The notes: generated by a model not told the origin, from the sequence alone. A DNA stretch of 64,000 bases from DASWOJ01 sp964242415 (GCA_964242415.1 CAXTAT010000002.1:248001-312000); one strand, 5' to 3'. Shown: positions 1-8,493, numbered from the stretch's first letter. Program-made: numbers and translations.

Positions 1-642
1 AACACCGTGTTCGGCCTGGCGGCGGCGTGGTGCATCACGCGGTTCCGCTTCGCCGGGCGGCGGCTGCTGCGGGTGCTGATCGGGCTGCCGTTCTCGGTGT
101 CACCGGTGATCGCCGGGCTGGTCTATGTGCTGATGTTCGGGTTGCAGGGGTGGTTCGGCCCCTGGCTGTCGGATGCGGGCATCCGGATCGTGTTCGCGCT
201 GCCGGGGATCGTGCTGGCAACCCTGTTCGTGACGCTGCCGTTCGTGGCCGGGCAGTTGATTCCCTTGATGGGCGCGCAGGGGATCGACGAGGAGGAGGCG
301 GCGCTGGTGCTGGGCGCCAGCGGGATGCAGATGTTCCTGCGGGTGACACTTCCGAAAATACGCTGGGGGCTGCTGTATGGGGTGCTGCTGTGCAGCGCGC
401 GGTCGATGGGGGAGTTCGGCGCGGTGTCGGTGGTGTCGGGGCACATCCGCGGGCTGACCAACACGGTGCCGCTGCATATCGAGGTGCTGTATCAGGAGTA
501 TAACATCGCCGCCGCGTTCGGGGTGGCGACGCTGCTGGCCGGGGTGGCGCTGCTGACCATCGTGCTGCGGGCCGGGCTGGATTGGCGGCAGGAGGTTTTG
601 CGGGCGCGGGGCGGGCGGGCGCAGCTTGTGGTGGCGGTTTGA
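1..642 (+). CDS. cysW: Sulfate/thiosulfate ABC transporter permease CysW (5' partial)
   Basis: Inner-membrane permease subunit of the sulfate/thiosulfate importer. The reading frame is already open at base 1, so the start lies upstream of the window; 213 codons are visible and end in TGA. It has several hydrophobic segments and the permease EAA-type loop (EEAALVLGASGMQMFLRVTLP). The stretch SVVSGHIRGLTNTVPLHIEV, followed by LYQEYN, is highly typical of CysW rather than CysT or ModB. The partner genes (cysP/cysT before, cysA after) are not visible: upstream is outside the window, and no ATPase gene follows. The missing cysA downstream is slightly unusual, so the ATPase may be encoded elsewhere. 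Confidence 0.85.
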   Translation, partial: NTVFGLAAAWCITRFRFAGRRLLRVLIGLPFSVSPVIAGLVYVLMFGLQGWFGPWLSDAGIRIVFALPGIVLATLFVTLPFVAGQLIPLMGAQGIDEEEAALVLGASGMQMFLRVTLPKIRWGLLYGVLLCSARSMGEFGAVSVVSGHIRGLTNTVPLHIEVLYQEYNIAAAFGVATLLAGVALLTIVLRAGLDWRQEVLRARGGRAQLVVAV

Positions 643-762
643 TCCCGATGGACGATGCCGTGAAGCAGGCGGGACGCGGTGTCGCATCTGCCCAGGCGTA
701 TATCCTGTCATGAGTGCCATGTCGGCCTTGGTGCCGGCCCGTTGACGCCAAGGGAGCCAGTC

Positions 763-981
763 ATGGAATGGACAGATTGCTCGCTGATCAAGGCCGGGCC
801 GGGCCGCCTGTCTGGTGTCCCCGTCCTCCGGGATTCCCGCATCCGGCCGGATGACCTGATCGACAACATCAAGGAAGGCCCGGAGTGGATGGCGGAGAAC
901 TTCGGCCTGCCGTTGGCGCAGGTGGAGGGCGTGCTGGCGTTCTATCACCAACATCTGTCACAGCTTGCGCGTACTGCTTGA
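763..981 (+). CDS. DUF433 domain antitoxin-like protein
   Basis: A 72-residue protein starting MEWTDC, with the DUF433 pattern: SGVPVLRDSRIRPDDLIDNI, then a helical tail with AENFGLPLAQVEGVLAFYH. DUF433 proteins are small helical proteins commonly paired with DUF5615 PIN-like toxins and are regarded as antitoxins. The ATG at 763 is preferred over the in-frame ATG at 679 because AGGGAG lies at 751-756 with a 6-base spacer, and the family begins near this point. The 3' end overlaps the start of the DUF5615 reading frame, the usual coupled arrangement. Confidence 0.75.
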   Translation: MEWTDCSLIKAGPGRLSGVPVLRDSRIRPDDLIDNIKEGPEWMAENFGLPLAQVEGVLAFYHQHLSQLARTA

Positions 982-1328
982 CCAGAACATGCCGATTACC
1001 CTGCGCGGCTTGCGTTCCCCAGCATCAGGTCGTTCACGCTCGGGAAGCTGGGTGGAGCAGGCTTTCCAATGGAGACTTGCTTGCCGCGGCCGAGCTTGAA
1101 CGGTTCGACGCGATGGTCACGGCGGATCAGAATATTCGTCATCAGCAGAACCTGCCGCGCAGGCACATTGGGATTGTAGTCGTTTTGACCAGTTCCTGGC
1201 AGATGGTCCGAGCCCATGGGCAAGACAGTGCCGAAGCTCTGAAACAGGTCAGCCAAGGCAGCTATCGCGAAGTCACCCTGCCCCGCCCACCGCTGCTCCG
1301 CCGGCTGCCGCCGGACCGCGGGCGCTGA
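965..1328 (+). pseudogene. DUF5615 PIN-like toxin, frameshifted
   Basis: Partner toxin of the preceding DUF433 gene. A TTG start at 965 opens (M)RVLLDQNMPITLRGL, the standard DUF5615 N-terminus, overlapping the antitoxin stop. The rest of the family signature (QHQVVHAREAGWSRLSNGDL, then FDAMVTADQNIRHQQNL and RRHIGIVVVLTSSWQ) continues in the next frame. The break is at about 1013-1020, in a GTTCCCC run, and is explained by one extra base. Unless the extra base is a sequencing error, the RNase-like toxin is inactive. The family assignment is firm because both halves match; whether the gene is dead depends on that single base. Confidence 0.75.
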
Positions 1329-1360
1329 CCACCCCGCCCTTCCCCCACCCGCCCCCGCCC

Positions 1361-2005
1361 ATGCGCGCCGCCCTGGACGCCCTGGTGCGGGCCGACCCGC
1401 GCCTGGCGCCCATCGAGGCCGCCGCCGGTCCCCTCCCCTGGCGCGTGCGGCCCGGCGGGTTCCCGGGGCTGCTGCGGATCATCATGGCCCAGCAGATCAG
1501 CAGCGCCGCCGCCGCCGCGATCTGGGGCCGCCTGGCCGCCCTGCCCGGCGCCGGGCACCCCGCCGGCCTGTTGCTGCTGCCCGACGAAGCGCTGCGCGGC
1601 GCCGGGCTGAGCCGGCCCAAGGTGCTGCACGCCCGCGCGCTGGCGGAGGCGTTCACGGAGGGGCGGCTGGCCGAGGACACGCTGGCCGCCATGGACGACG
1701 CCGCGGCGGTGCAGGCCATCACCGCCGTGCGCGGCCTGGGGCCTTGGACTGCGGAGGTGTACCTGCTGTTCGCCCTGCAACGGCCGGACGTGTTCCCGGC
1801 CGGGGACATCGCGGTGGCCGGGGCGGCGGCATCGCTGCTCGGCCTGCCGGCGCGGCCCGGCCCCGCCGCGCTACGGGTGCTGGCCGAGACCTGGCGGCCG
1901 CACCGCGCCCTGGCCGCCCGGCTGCTGTGGCACCATTGGCGGCGCCTGACGGGGCGGCCGAGCGTGGACGAGATCGGTTCATGCAATAGCCGGGCTTTAA
2001 TCTAA
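1361..2005 (+). CDS. DNA-3-methyladenine glycosylase II (AlkA-type, HhH-GPD)
   Basis: Base-excision repair glycosylase that removes alkylated purines from DNA in the cytoplasm. The protein is 214 residues. QQISSAAAAAIWGRL at about 44-58 is the usual start of the HhH-GPD fold. The helix-hairpin-helix VRGLGPWTAEVYL sits at 123-135, and the catalytic aspartate is D149 in FPAGDIAV. It lacks the extra N-terminal domain of E. coli AlkA, as many alphaproteobacterial versions do. The last residues (GSCNSRALI) run into an AT-rich intergenic stretch. It stands alone, with no ada-type regulator visible. Confidence 0.88.
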   Translation: MRAALDALVRADPRLAPIEAAAGPLPWRVRPGGFPGLLRIIMAQQISSAAAAAIWGRLAALPGAGHPAGLLLLPDEALRGAGLSRPKVLHARALAEAFTEGRLAEDTLAAMDDAAAVQAITAVRGLGPWTAEVYLLFALQRPDVFPAGDIAVAGAAASLLGLPARPGPAALRVLAETWRPHRALAARLLWHHWRRLTGRPSVDEIGSCNSRALI

Positions 2006-2065
2006 CGAAATAAAATAACTAATATTTATTGACGTTCTTTTTTCTATGCGGGGCCGTCAATTGCC
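1985..2065. promoter_or_regulatory. AT-rich intergenic island before the acyltransferase gene
   Basis: About 60 bases of strongly A/T-rich sequence (for example AACGAAATAAAATAACTAAT near 2004-2023) in an otherwise very GC-rich region. It probably holds the promoter of the acyltransferase gene and/or the transcription end of the glycosylase gene. No clean -35/-10 pair or hairpin with a U-tract could be assigned. Confidence 0.4.
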
Positions 2066-2071
2066 AAGTGC

Positions 2072-3163
2072 ATGACCCCACGCGAATCCACCTATCTTGA
2101 TATCCTGCGCAGCCTGGCTGCGCTAGACGTGGTGTTCGGGCACGCGGCGGACTTCTACGACCTGCCGCGCGCCGGGCAGTGGGGACACCAGGCGGTCATG
2201 GTGTTCTTCGTGCTGTCCGGCTACGTGATCGCCCATGTGGCGGCCGTGCGGGAGACTTCGCTGCGCCCGTTCGCCGTCGCCCGGCTGGCGCGGCTGTGGT
2301 CGGTGGTGGTGCCGGCCCTGGCGCTGACGGTCGTGTGCGACGTGATCGGGCGCCGGTTCGGGCAGGACCCGCGCGCCTATGCGTTCGCGCCCATTGATTG
2401 GCCGCTGGTCCGCATCGGCGCCATGCTCGGCTTCGTGTCCGAAAGCTGGGTCAGCATCCAGCCGCTGTCCAATGGCGCTGCCTGGTCGCTGTGCCTGGAG
2501 TTCTGGTACTACGCGCTGTTCGCCGCCGTGATGTTCGTGCCGCGCGGCTGGCTGCGCGGGGCGGCGGTGCTCGGTGCGTTGGCGCTGATGGGCCATAAGG
2601 GGCTGCTGCTGCTGCCGGTCTGGCTGATGGGCGTCGCATTGCAGCGCGCGCCGGGCCTGCGGCGTCATCCGGCCTGGGTGGACGGGCTGCTATGGGCCGG
2701 GGGGCTGGCGTTCATGGGCTGCGTGGTCGTGACCCGGGCCTACGACCCGGCGATCCATGCCATGCAGGCCGCCGTCAGCCCGTGGGTGTTCATGCAGCTT
2801 GCCGAGGCGCGGGTGTTCTGGCTGGACTGGGCATTCGGCCTGGCGGTCGCGGCGCACCTGCTGGGCGCGCGCCGGGTGGCGGAGCGGCTGCCGCTCGGGT
2901 GGATTGCCGCCCCGGCGCGTTGGTGCGCGGGCGTGAGCTTTGCGCTGTATATGTTCCACGAGCCGCTGCTGCACCTGTCGGCCGGGTTTCTGCCGCGGGA
3001 TGCGGGGTGGCTCGCCATCGGGTTGACGCTCGCGGCCGTTGCGGTGCTGGGCCCCCCGGCGGAGCGTAGCAAGCGGTGGTGGCGGAAATGGCTGGATGGG
3101 ATGGTGGAGCGGGGGATGGGCCGTTGGACGGGGACGGTCCGCGCCGCACTGCCCACCGCGTGA
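2072..3163 (+). CDS. Acyltransferase 3 family integral membrane protein
   Basis: A 363-residue polytopic membrane protein of the acyltransferase-3 (OafA/OatA/NodX-like) family, which transfers acetyl or other acyl groups to extracytoplasmic sugars such as O-antigen, exopolysaccharide or peptidoglycan. The N-terminus shows the family motif with R13 and H24 (LRSLAALDVVFGHAADF) and then VFFVLSGYVIA. About ten hydrophobic helices follow, and a late SFALYMFHEPLLHL segment is also typical. No fused SGNH domain is present. The substrate cannot be predicted. The gene is monocistronic, with an AT-rich upstream region and a dispersed repeat downstream. Confidence 0.85.
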   Translation: MTPRESTYLDILRSLAALDVVFGHAADFYDLPRAGQWGHQAVMVFFVLSGYVIAHVAAVRETSLRPFAVARLARLWSVVVPALALTVVCDVIGRRFGQDPRAYAFAPIDWPLVRIGAMLGFVSESWVSIQPLSNGAAWSLCLEFWYYALFAAVMFVPRGWLRGAAVLGALALMGHKGLLLLPVWLMGVALQRAPGLRRHPAWVDGLLWAGGLAFMGCVVVTRAYDPAIHAMQAAVSPWVFMQLAEARVFWLDWAFGLAVAAHLLGARRVAERLPLGWIAAPARWCAGVSFALYMFHEPLLHLSAGFLPRDAGWLAIGLTLAAVAVLGPPAERSKRWWRKWLDGMVERGMGRWTGTVRAALPTA

Positions 3164-3292
3164 TCGTGCAAGCCGATTAAAACAGCGCCAACGCTTGTGA
3201 CGTGACGACGCCACCCGCCTGTCCCTTCCGTTCAGGGATAATGTCCCTGGCCATTCGCAGTGACCCTTTCACGGTCGCATCGTGCCTGCGGC

Positions 3293-3397
3293 CGTCATTG
3301 CGAGGAACGCCCGCGACGCGGCAATCCATGGGGTGCGGGACCGGGACGCCAGTCCGCGCACGCCTTTGCCGTGCCGCAAGCGCGGCTCGCAATGACG
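3293..3397. repeat. Dispersed REP-like inverted repeat (type A)
   Basis: The arms GTCATTGCGAG...GCGGCAATCC and CCGCAAGCGCGGCTCGCAATGAC flank a variable centre. The same arms recur at 9391, 11561, 14201, 17066, 25480 and 53076. It lies in the roughly 360-base gap before the next gene; I see nothing else in that gap. Confidence 0.75.
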
Positions 3398-3525
3398 GGC
3401 AAATCAGTCATGGCAAATGGCCGCTGGCATAGGGCTAGGCAGTGCGGTCCTGATGCCGTCGTCAAGGCTGCGATGGCGCAGAGGCGTTTGACGCCCTGTT
3501 TACCTTTGTCGTGCAACGTTGCGCC

Positions 3526-4569
3526 ATGGACATCCGATCCGCTGCCAGCCCTCGCCAGCTTGGTGCGTCCCAGCCCGGCGCCTTCGCCGCCACGTTCATC
3601 GAACGCGGTGTCAGCGTGCCCTTCACCACGCCGGGGCTGCAGGTCGCGCGGGTGCGACAGGGTAAGGCCGAAGGCAGCAAGGGCTGGTTGGAGCTGGTGT
3701 TCCCCAACCCGTCCGGCGGGCCTGGCGCCTACGTCGTGCCCTGGGCCGGCGTCGCCGACCTCTGTCAGCCGACCCTGCACGACCTGCACCTGCTGTCCGC
3801 ACTGGAGCAGGCATTCCCCCGCGGCGTGCCTGCGGTGCCCCTGGGCGTGCAGGCCGCGGCACGCCGGGTAGCGCTGGGCGGGGCGGCGGGACGTGCGGCC
3901 CGTGCAGCGGCGGTGGCTGCCGGCGCGGCGGACCTCGCCCGGCTGCAGGCCACCACCCGCCACCTGCTGACGGTGCTGGTCGCCGAGGGCGGCGCCGATC
4001 CAATAAGAGGACCCGACATGGCGGAGATGACGGCCGTGGCGCGCATCATGGCGCCGCTGGGCATCGGCCCCGGGGCGGACGACGCGCCGGTGCCACAGGC
4101 CGTGCGCGAGCTGCTGGCGCTGCGGGACGGGCTGCTGGCCTGGTCCACCCCGCAGCCGGAGGGGGAGCGCCTGGCCCGCCTGGCCGCCACCCTGGCCGGG
4201 GACGCCGCACAGGCGACCACCGTAGCGTTGCATGCCGCCCGTCAAGGTCCCGGCGTCGCGGCGCTGGTGCGGGCATGGCGCTCGGGGCAGGAGGACGTGG
4301 CGGCGCTGGCAGCCCGTCCCGCCTGGCTGCTGGATGGCTGGCGGCTGCCGTGCTTGATCTGGGCGCAGGCCCCCGGCAGTCCCGCCGCCCTGCAGGAGGT
4401 GGCGCACCTTGCCCCGGCTCCGGCTGGAGAGGCCACTGCCTGGACCGGCGCCGTCCTCGACCCGGCGGTGCCGCTGGCGCTGCGCCGGCTGCTGGCCATC
4501 GAGCCGCGCGGCGTCGTGAACCCGGACCTGGTAGCCCGCAACGAGCACCTGCGGGCGTTGGCCGCCTGA
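3526..4569 (+). CDS. Hypothetical protein, first of an overlapping pair
   Basis: A 347-residue soluble protein that I do not recognise. ATG 3526 (MDIRSAASPRQL) is chosen over ATG 3511 because it matches a more natural N-terminus. An N-terminal part (about 1-105) carries AFAATFIERGVSVPFTTPGL and GWLELVFPNPSGGPGAYVVP; an Ala/Arg-rich helical part follows. No signal peptide, membrane helix or catalytic motif is evident. Its stop overlaps the next start (ATGA at 4566-4569 region), so the two are translationally coupled. High GC3 in frame supports coding. Function unknown. Confidence 0.7.
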   Translation: MDIRSAASPRQLGASQPGAFAATFIERGVSVPFTTPGLQVARVRQGKAEGSKGWLELVFPNPSGGPGAYVVPWAGVADLCQPTLHDLHLLSALEQAFPRGVPAVPLGVQAAARRVALGGAAGRAARAAAVAAGAADLARLQATTRHLLTVLVAEGGADPIRGPDMAEMTAVARIMAPLGIGPGADDAPVPQAVRELLALRDGLLAWSTPQPEGERLARLAATLAGDAAQATTVALHAARQGPGVAALVRAWRSGQEDVAALAARPAWLLDGWRLPCLIWAQAPGSPAALQEVAHLAPAPAGEATAWTGAVLDPAVPLALRRLLAIEPRGVVNPDLVARNEHLRALAA

Positions 4570-5801
4570 TGAGCGGGAACCTGGCTGCCGAGCGACCGGC
4601 TCCGCCCTCCGCCCTGCCCGACATGCGGCGTCAACTGGACCAGGCGCGCGACGAGCGCCTGGCGCAGGTGGTGGCGCTGGTGGACGCCATGCCGCAGCGG
4701 GGCGCGGCGGATGCGCTGATCGCGCCGTTGCGGTCCCGCCTGGCGCTGCTGGCGCCGGCGCGCCCGGTGACGGCGATGCGGCTGATGTTCAGCCCGCTTG
4801 ATCCGGCGATCGTGCCAGGGCCGGGCTGGCGGCCGGGGACGCCGACGGTGCCGCGGCCGGCGCTGGGCTGCCTGGGCGCCGCCGTCATGACGCGGATCGG
4901 CCCCGTGGCGCAGGCGGTGCAGGGCATGATTGCCGGCATGTCGCCGCAGGCGGCCACGGCGGCGGGCGCGCGCGTCGGCGTGACGCTGTGGCCGGCAGCG
5001 GCGGCGGTGCTGGACGCGCTGCCGGTGCCGCCGGACTGGACGGACACCGCCGGCCTGCCGCTGGGCTGCTATGACGCCATCCGCGCCAATGTCGCCGCTG
5101 TGCTGCACCAGGCGGTGCGGCTGGAGCGGCTGGCGGTGGCGGACCCAGGGCCCTGCATCGGCGCCATCCTCGCCGACGCCCACGCGCGCAACCCGGCTGC
5201 CATGGCCATCGTGCTGGCGGTGCTGCTGTCGCATGGCGAGGCCGCTGCCGTGCTGGCCGCGAGTCCCGGCTCCGCCAAGGCGATCCCGGGAGGCTTGGCC
5301 GCCCTGCCCAGCGCCGCGTTGGACGCCGCCGCCGCGCATGCGCTGGACCGCGCCGACCACCTGCTGGACTCCGTGCTGCCCGCCGTCGGCCTGCGCGCCG
5401 CTGCAGGGCACGTTGGGGACCTGGCGGCGCTGGTGGACGCGGTGGAGGGACCCGCCTGCCGCCCCGGCCTGCGCGCCCAGGCCGGCCGCACCCGGCAGAC
5501 GGCGGACCAGGCGTGCCAGGCGCGGCTATCCCAGGCGGTGCAGCAGGAGATGCTGCCGCGGCTGATAGGCCCACCGCCGGACGACGCTGCAATGGATGAG
5601 CTGGAGGGGATCGCCCGCGACCTGCGCCGCCTGGCCCGCGGCGGACGCCGGCTGGGGTCGCCGGCCGCCTACGATGCGCTGCTGACGCGCGCCGCGCAGG
5701 AGATCGGCACCGCGCCGAGCGCCGGGCTGTGCCGCATGGACCGGCTGCGCCTGGCCGAGCTGCTGGTGGGCGCCTCGGCGGCGCTGCGGCTGGTGCCGTA
5801 G
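4569..5801 (+). CDS. Hypothetical protein, second of an overlapping pair
   Basis: A 410-residue Ala/Leu-rich, mostly helical protein without recognisable motifs. The start is ATG 4569, overlapping the previous stop; the frame is open further upstream, but that part lies inside the preceding gene. Landmarks are MSPQAATAAGARVGVTLWP, HARNPAAMAIVLAVLLSHGE and a basic helical segment GIARDLRRLARGGRRLG. There is no signal peptide. Coupling to the preceding gene suggests the two products act together, perhaps as a complex, but nothing in the sequence says at what. Confidence 0.7.
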   Translation: MSGNLAAERPAPPSALPDMRRQLDQARDERLAQVVALVDAMPQRGAADALIAPLRSRLALLAPARPVTAMRLMFSPLDPAIVPGPGWRPGTPTVPRPALGCLGAAVMTRIGPVAQAVQGMIAGMSPQAATAAGARVGVTLWPAAAAVLDALPVPPDWTDTAGLPLGCYDAIRANVAAVLHQAVRLERLAVADPGPCIGAILADAHARNPAAMAIVLAVLLSHGEAAAVLAASPGSAKAIPGGLAALPSAALDAAAAHALDRADHLLDSVLPAVGLRAAAGHVGDLAALVDAVEGPACRPGLRAQAGRTRQTADQACQARLSQAVQQEMLPRLIGPPPDDAAMDELEGIARDLRRLARGGRRLGSPAAYDALLTRAAQEIGTAPSAGLCRMDRLRLAELLVGASAALRLVP

Positions 5802-5846
5802 GGGAATGCGCCGTAGCATTTCCGCACCACCGGCCAGGAGCCGCCG

Positions 5847-6851
5847 ATGACCGCACGCCTGACCCGCCGTGCTGCCCTGGGAGCAGCGCTCGTCCTGCCT
5901 GCCGTGCGCCGCGCCCATGCGGAGGTGGGAGAGGTGCTGATCTCCAAGCAGTTTGGCACCCTATACCTGCAGCAGGATGTGATGGAGCGGCAGGAGCTGA
6001 TCCAGAGGCACGGCGCACGGCTGGGCCTGCCAGGGCTGCGGGCCAGCTACATCAAGTTTGCCGGCACCGGCCCGGTCACGGAAGCGCTGCTGGCCGGCAG
6101 CCTGCACTTTGCCAGCGGCGGGGCGCCGGGCGCGCTGCTGCTGTGGGATCGCACCCGGGGTACCGTGAAGTCTGCGTTTGCGATGAACGCCACCAACCAG
6201 CGGCTGCTGACGGTCAACCCGGCGGTTCGGGGGATCGCCGACCTGACCCCTGCCGACCGCATCGCGATGCCGGCGGTGAAGGTCAGCCCGCAGGCGATCT
6301 TCTTGCAGATGGCAGCGGCCAAGCAGTGGGGCGCTGCGGAGTGGTCGCGCCTGGATGCGCAGACCATCGGCCGCGCCCATCCGGACAGCATGGCGGCAAT
6401 GCTGGGCCGGACCGAGATCACCTGCCATTTCAGCAGCACCCCATTCCAAGACCGCGAGCTGAGGATGGCGGGCGTGCAGGAGGTGGCGAACAGCTACGAC
6501 ATCCAGGGCGTCACAAGCAGCACGCCGAATACGATCTATGCCACGGCTGCGTTCCGGCGGGACAACCCGATCGCCTGGCAGGCGGCCTTGGCGGCGTTCA
6601 GCGAGGCGACGGACTGGATCAATGCCAACCCGCGGGCGGCGGCGGAGCTATACCTGTCGGCCAGCGGCGACAAGGACACCGTGGCGAACGTGGAGGCGGC
6701 GATGGGCGCGCCGGGCAACCGCTTCACCCTGCAGCCGAGCGGCGTGCTGCGGGTGGCGGAGTTCATGGCGGGCACGGGGGTGCTGAAGCGGCGGCCGGCG
6801 GGGCTGGCGGACCTGTTCTTTCCGGAGGCGGTGGAGCGCGGGGGAAGCTAG
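5847..6851 (+). CDS. ABC transporter substrate-binding protein (NMT1/SsuA-like)
   Basis: A 334-residue periplasmic binding protein of the nitrate/sulfonate/taurine (NMT1/THI5-like) type. The N-terminus is a twin-arginine-style signal (RLTRRAALGAALVLP...AHA). Family-type features include IKFAGTGPVTEALLAGSLHF, IADLTPADRIAMPAVKVSP and the C-terminal region VLKRRPAGLADLFFPEA. Cognate permease and ATPase genes are not adjacent, so it is an orphan receptor or works with a transporter elsewhere. The ligand cannot be predicted. Confidence 0.8.
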   Translation: MTARLTRRAALGAALVLPAVRRAHAEVGEVLISKQFGTLYLQQDVMERQELIQRHGARLGLPGLRASYIKFAGTGPVTEALLAGSLHFASGGAPGALLLWDRTRGTVKSAFAMNATNQRLLTVNPAVRGIADLTPADRIAMPAVKVSPQAIFLQMAAAKQWGAAEWSRLDAQTIGRAHPDSMAAMLGRTEITCHFSSTPFQDRELRMAGVQEVANSYDIQGVTSSTPNTIYATAAFRRDNPIAWQAALAAFSEATDWINANPRAAAELYLSASGDKDTVANVEAAMGAPGNRFTLQPSGVLRVAEFMAGTGVLKRRPAGLADLFFPEAVERGGS

Positions 6852-7153
6852 GAGGCTGCACCTACCCCGGCCTGGATGCCGGGACGGCCAAGGCCTTCTG
6901 CAGTGCGTGCGACCGGCGGTTGTCAGCCATTCGGCAAGGGTTGTGCTGCGGCTGGCGCGCTTGCAACCAACCGCCGCCAACTGCACCGGATGCGGCCAGC
7001 AATCTGGCACTTAAGCGTACTAACAAATGGCAAGATTTGTGTGTGGAAGTCACTTCTTCCTTGGGTTGGTTGCTTTGTCCCTATGGGCTGAACCCTTTAC
7101 TCCTGCGTATGAGACAAGGGTGGGACTCAATTTCCTTCGGCCTTCAATGCACC

Positions 7154-7168
7154 AAGGAGGCGGACTTG
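7154..7168 (+). promoter_or_regulatory. Strong ribosome-binding site that fixes a TTG start
   Basis: AAGGAGG at 7154-7160, then five bases, then TTG at 7166. This decides the start of the HAF-repeat protein, because a clean signal peptide begins directly at that TTG, whereas upstream in-frame ATGs would bury it. In the 6852-7153 stretch I see no other gene. Confidence 0.75.
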
Positions 7169-8161
7169 AAGATCACGGTTCCCCTAGCTTGCGCCTTGTT
7201 CGCAGCCAGCCCGGCGCTTGCGGTCCAGTACGACTTCACGGTCCTGCCAACCGGGTTTGGGGCAGCGGCGATCAACAACGTCGGCGAGATAGCCGGGTCT
7301 GCGCCTCAACCCGGCAACCCGCAGCTTGTCGTGCCCGCGACCGATACCGGCGGCGTCATCACCCTCCTGAATCTCTCTTTCCCACCCTCAGCCGGAACGG
7401 TCCTGACCGGGATCAACGACGCTGGCGATCTCGTGGGCATCGATGCCGGGCGAACCCCGTTTACCGTGTTCGGCGGGGTCGTCGGCGGCGTGGCGGCACC
7501 TGGAGGAACATCGGCCGGCACCCAGGCTTATGGGCTGAACAACGCGCGGCAGGTTGTCGGAACTGCCCTCGCTGCTACTGGGCAAACCTCCGTGCTGGAG
7601 GGCTACGTCTCGTCCGGCAGCACCTTTGCCGTGGTGGCCGTGCCGGGCGCCACGCCGGACCTGCCGACCTTCACGCAGGCGAAGGGCATCAACAATGCGG
7701 GGGCGGTGGTGGGCAGCTTCGGCCCGGGGCCGGGCCTGCCGCAGCAGCAAGGATTCTTGGACCAGGGCGGCACGTTCACGACCATCGCCGTGCCTGGGTC
7801 CGCCCAGACGAACCCGCTGGCGATCAACGACGGCGGGGAGATTGCCGGGCAGTACAATGCTGCCGGCGGCGCGACCCGCGGCTTCACCGACATCGGCGGG
7901 GTATTCAGCGACGTCACGGGTCCGGACGGCTCCGCGTTCCTGCCCGTGGGGCTGAACAACGCCGGGCAGCTCGTCGGCACGTTCGGCGGCACCGGGCTGA
8001 GCTACCTGGCGACGCCGCAGGCTGCTATCGCCGCTGTGCCGGAGCCGGGGACGGCCGCGCTGCTTGGCGGCGTGGTGGCGCTGGGCGTGGCAGGCCGGCG
8101 GCGCGCCTGGCATGACAACAGGCGGCCGGACCCGGCGGCAGTCAGGGCGCGATCAGCGTGA
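7166..8161 (+). CDS. HAF-repeat PEP-CTERM sorting domain protein
   Basis: A 331-residue exported protein. From TTG 7166 it starts (M)KITVPLACALFAASPALA, a Sec signal peptide. The body has about six HAF-type repeats of the form [GA]-[IL]-N-[ND]-x-[GR]-x-[IVL]-[VA]-G (for example GINNAGAVVGSF, AINDGGEIAGQY, GLNNAGQLVGTF), typical of extracellular HAF proteins. The C-terminus is a PEP-CTERM signal: VPEPGTAALLGGVVALGVAG followed by RRR. That predicts processing by an exosortase encoded elsewhere and release or anchoring at the surface. The last codons overlap the convergent VapC relic. Role unknown, probably surface or matrix. Confidence 0.82.
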   Translation: MKITVPLACALFAASPALAVQYDFTVLPTGFGAAAINNVGEIAGSAPQPGNPQLVVPATDTGGVITLLNLSFPPSAGTVLTGINDAGDLVGIDAGRTPFTVFGGVVGGVAAPGGTSAGTQAYGLNNARQVVGTALAATGQTSVLEGYVSSGSTFAVVAVPGATPDLPTFTQAKGINNAGAVVGSFGPGPGLPQQQGFLDQGGTFTTIAVPGSAQTNPLAINDGGEIAGQYNAAGGATRGFTDIGGVFSDVTGPDGSAFLPVGLNNAGQLVGTFGGTGLSYLATPQAAIAAVPEPGTAALLGGVVALGVAGRRRAWHDNRRPDPAAVRARSA

Positions 8162-8433
8162 TGGCCGGGAGATAGCTGCGGCAGCGCGCCACGTCGCGCG
8201 TCAGCAACGGCGATCAGTTCATCCATGGTCGGGCCGGGGCCTGCGATGCCGATGAACCGCTCGAACCCACTCCGGGGCCGGGGTGCCGCCTCGGCGGCCT
8301 TGGTCACCACGACCTGTCCGTCCGGTGTCACCTCGAACTCGATGGAACTGCCCGGCGCGATGCCGAGGCTGTTGCGCAGGGCCTCCGGGATCGTGACCCG
8401 TCCCTCGCTGTTGATGACCTCAGCCGTGGCCAA
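8002..8433 (-). CDS. AbrB/MazE-type antitoxin with aberrant C-terminal extension
   Basis: The N-terminal ~50 residues form a SpoVT/AbrB swapped-hairpin DNA-binding domain (EVINSEGRVTIPEALRNSLG, then SIEFEVTPDGQVVV). Such proteins are VapB/MazE antitoxins that bind toxin and repress their own operon. Normal length would be about 75-85 residues, ending near the MDELIAV segment. Here the frame runs on for some 65 more residues through the VapC relic and antisense to the neighbouring PEP-CTERM gene, to 143 residues. The extension is explained by a deletion of the toxin gene. DNA binding may persist; partner toxin is lost. Confidence 0.75.
   Translation of the reverse strand: MATAEVINSEGRVTIPEALRNSLGIAPGSSIEFEVTPDGQVVVTKAAEAAPRPRSGFERFIGIAGPGPTMDELIAVADARRGALPQLSPGHHADRALTAAGSGRLLSCQARRRPATPSATTPPSSAAVPGSGTAAIAACGVAR
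8142..8213 (-). pseudogene. C-terminal relic of a VapC-type PIN toxin
   Basis: On the minus strand, ending at a TGA (8144-8142), a short frame reads SPLLTRDVARCRSYLPAITL then IAP and stop. This is the characteristic C-terminal tail of small VapC PIN toxins (LLTRD...YRxYFPxxxLIAP). The rest of the toxin is gone. It lies directly behind the antitoxin gene but in another frame, so an internal deletion joined the end of the antitoxin to the end of the toxin. Confidence 0.65.
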
Positions 8434-8493
8434 CCCTCCTGGCTACGGCTTGCCGCCCCGATAATACATAGCCTCGCCGCCCCAGCCCGCCCA

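Noticed and set aside
7000..7165. Sigma-54 site upstream of the HAF-repeat PEP-CTERM gene (TGGCACTTAAGCGTAC)
   Set aside because: The -24 half matches but the -12 half lacks TTGC, so the second element is missing.
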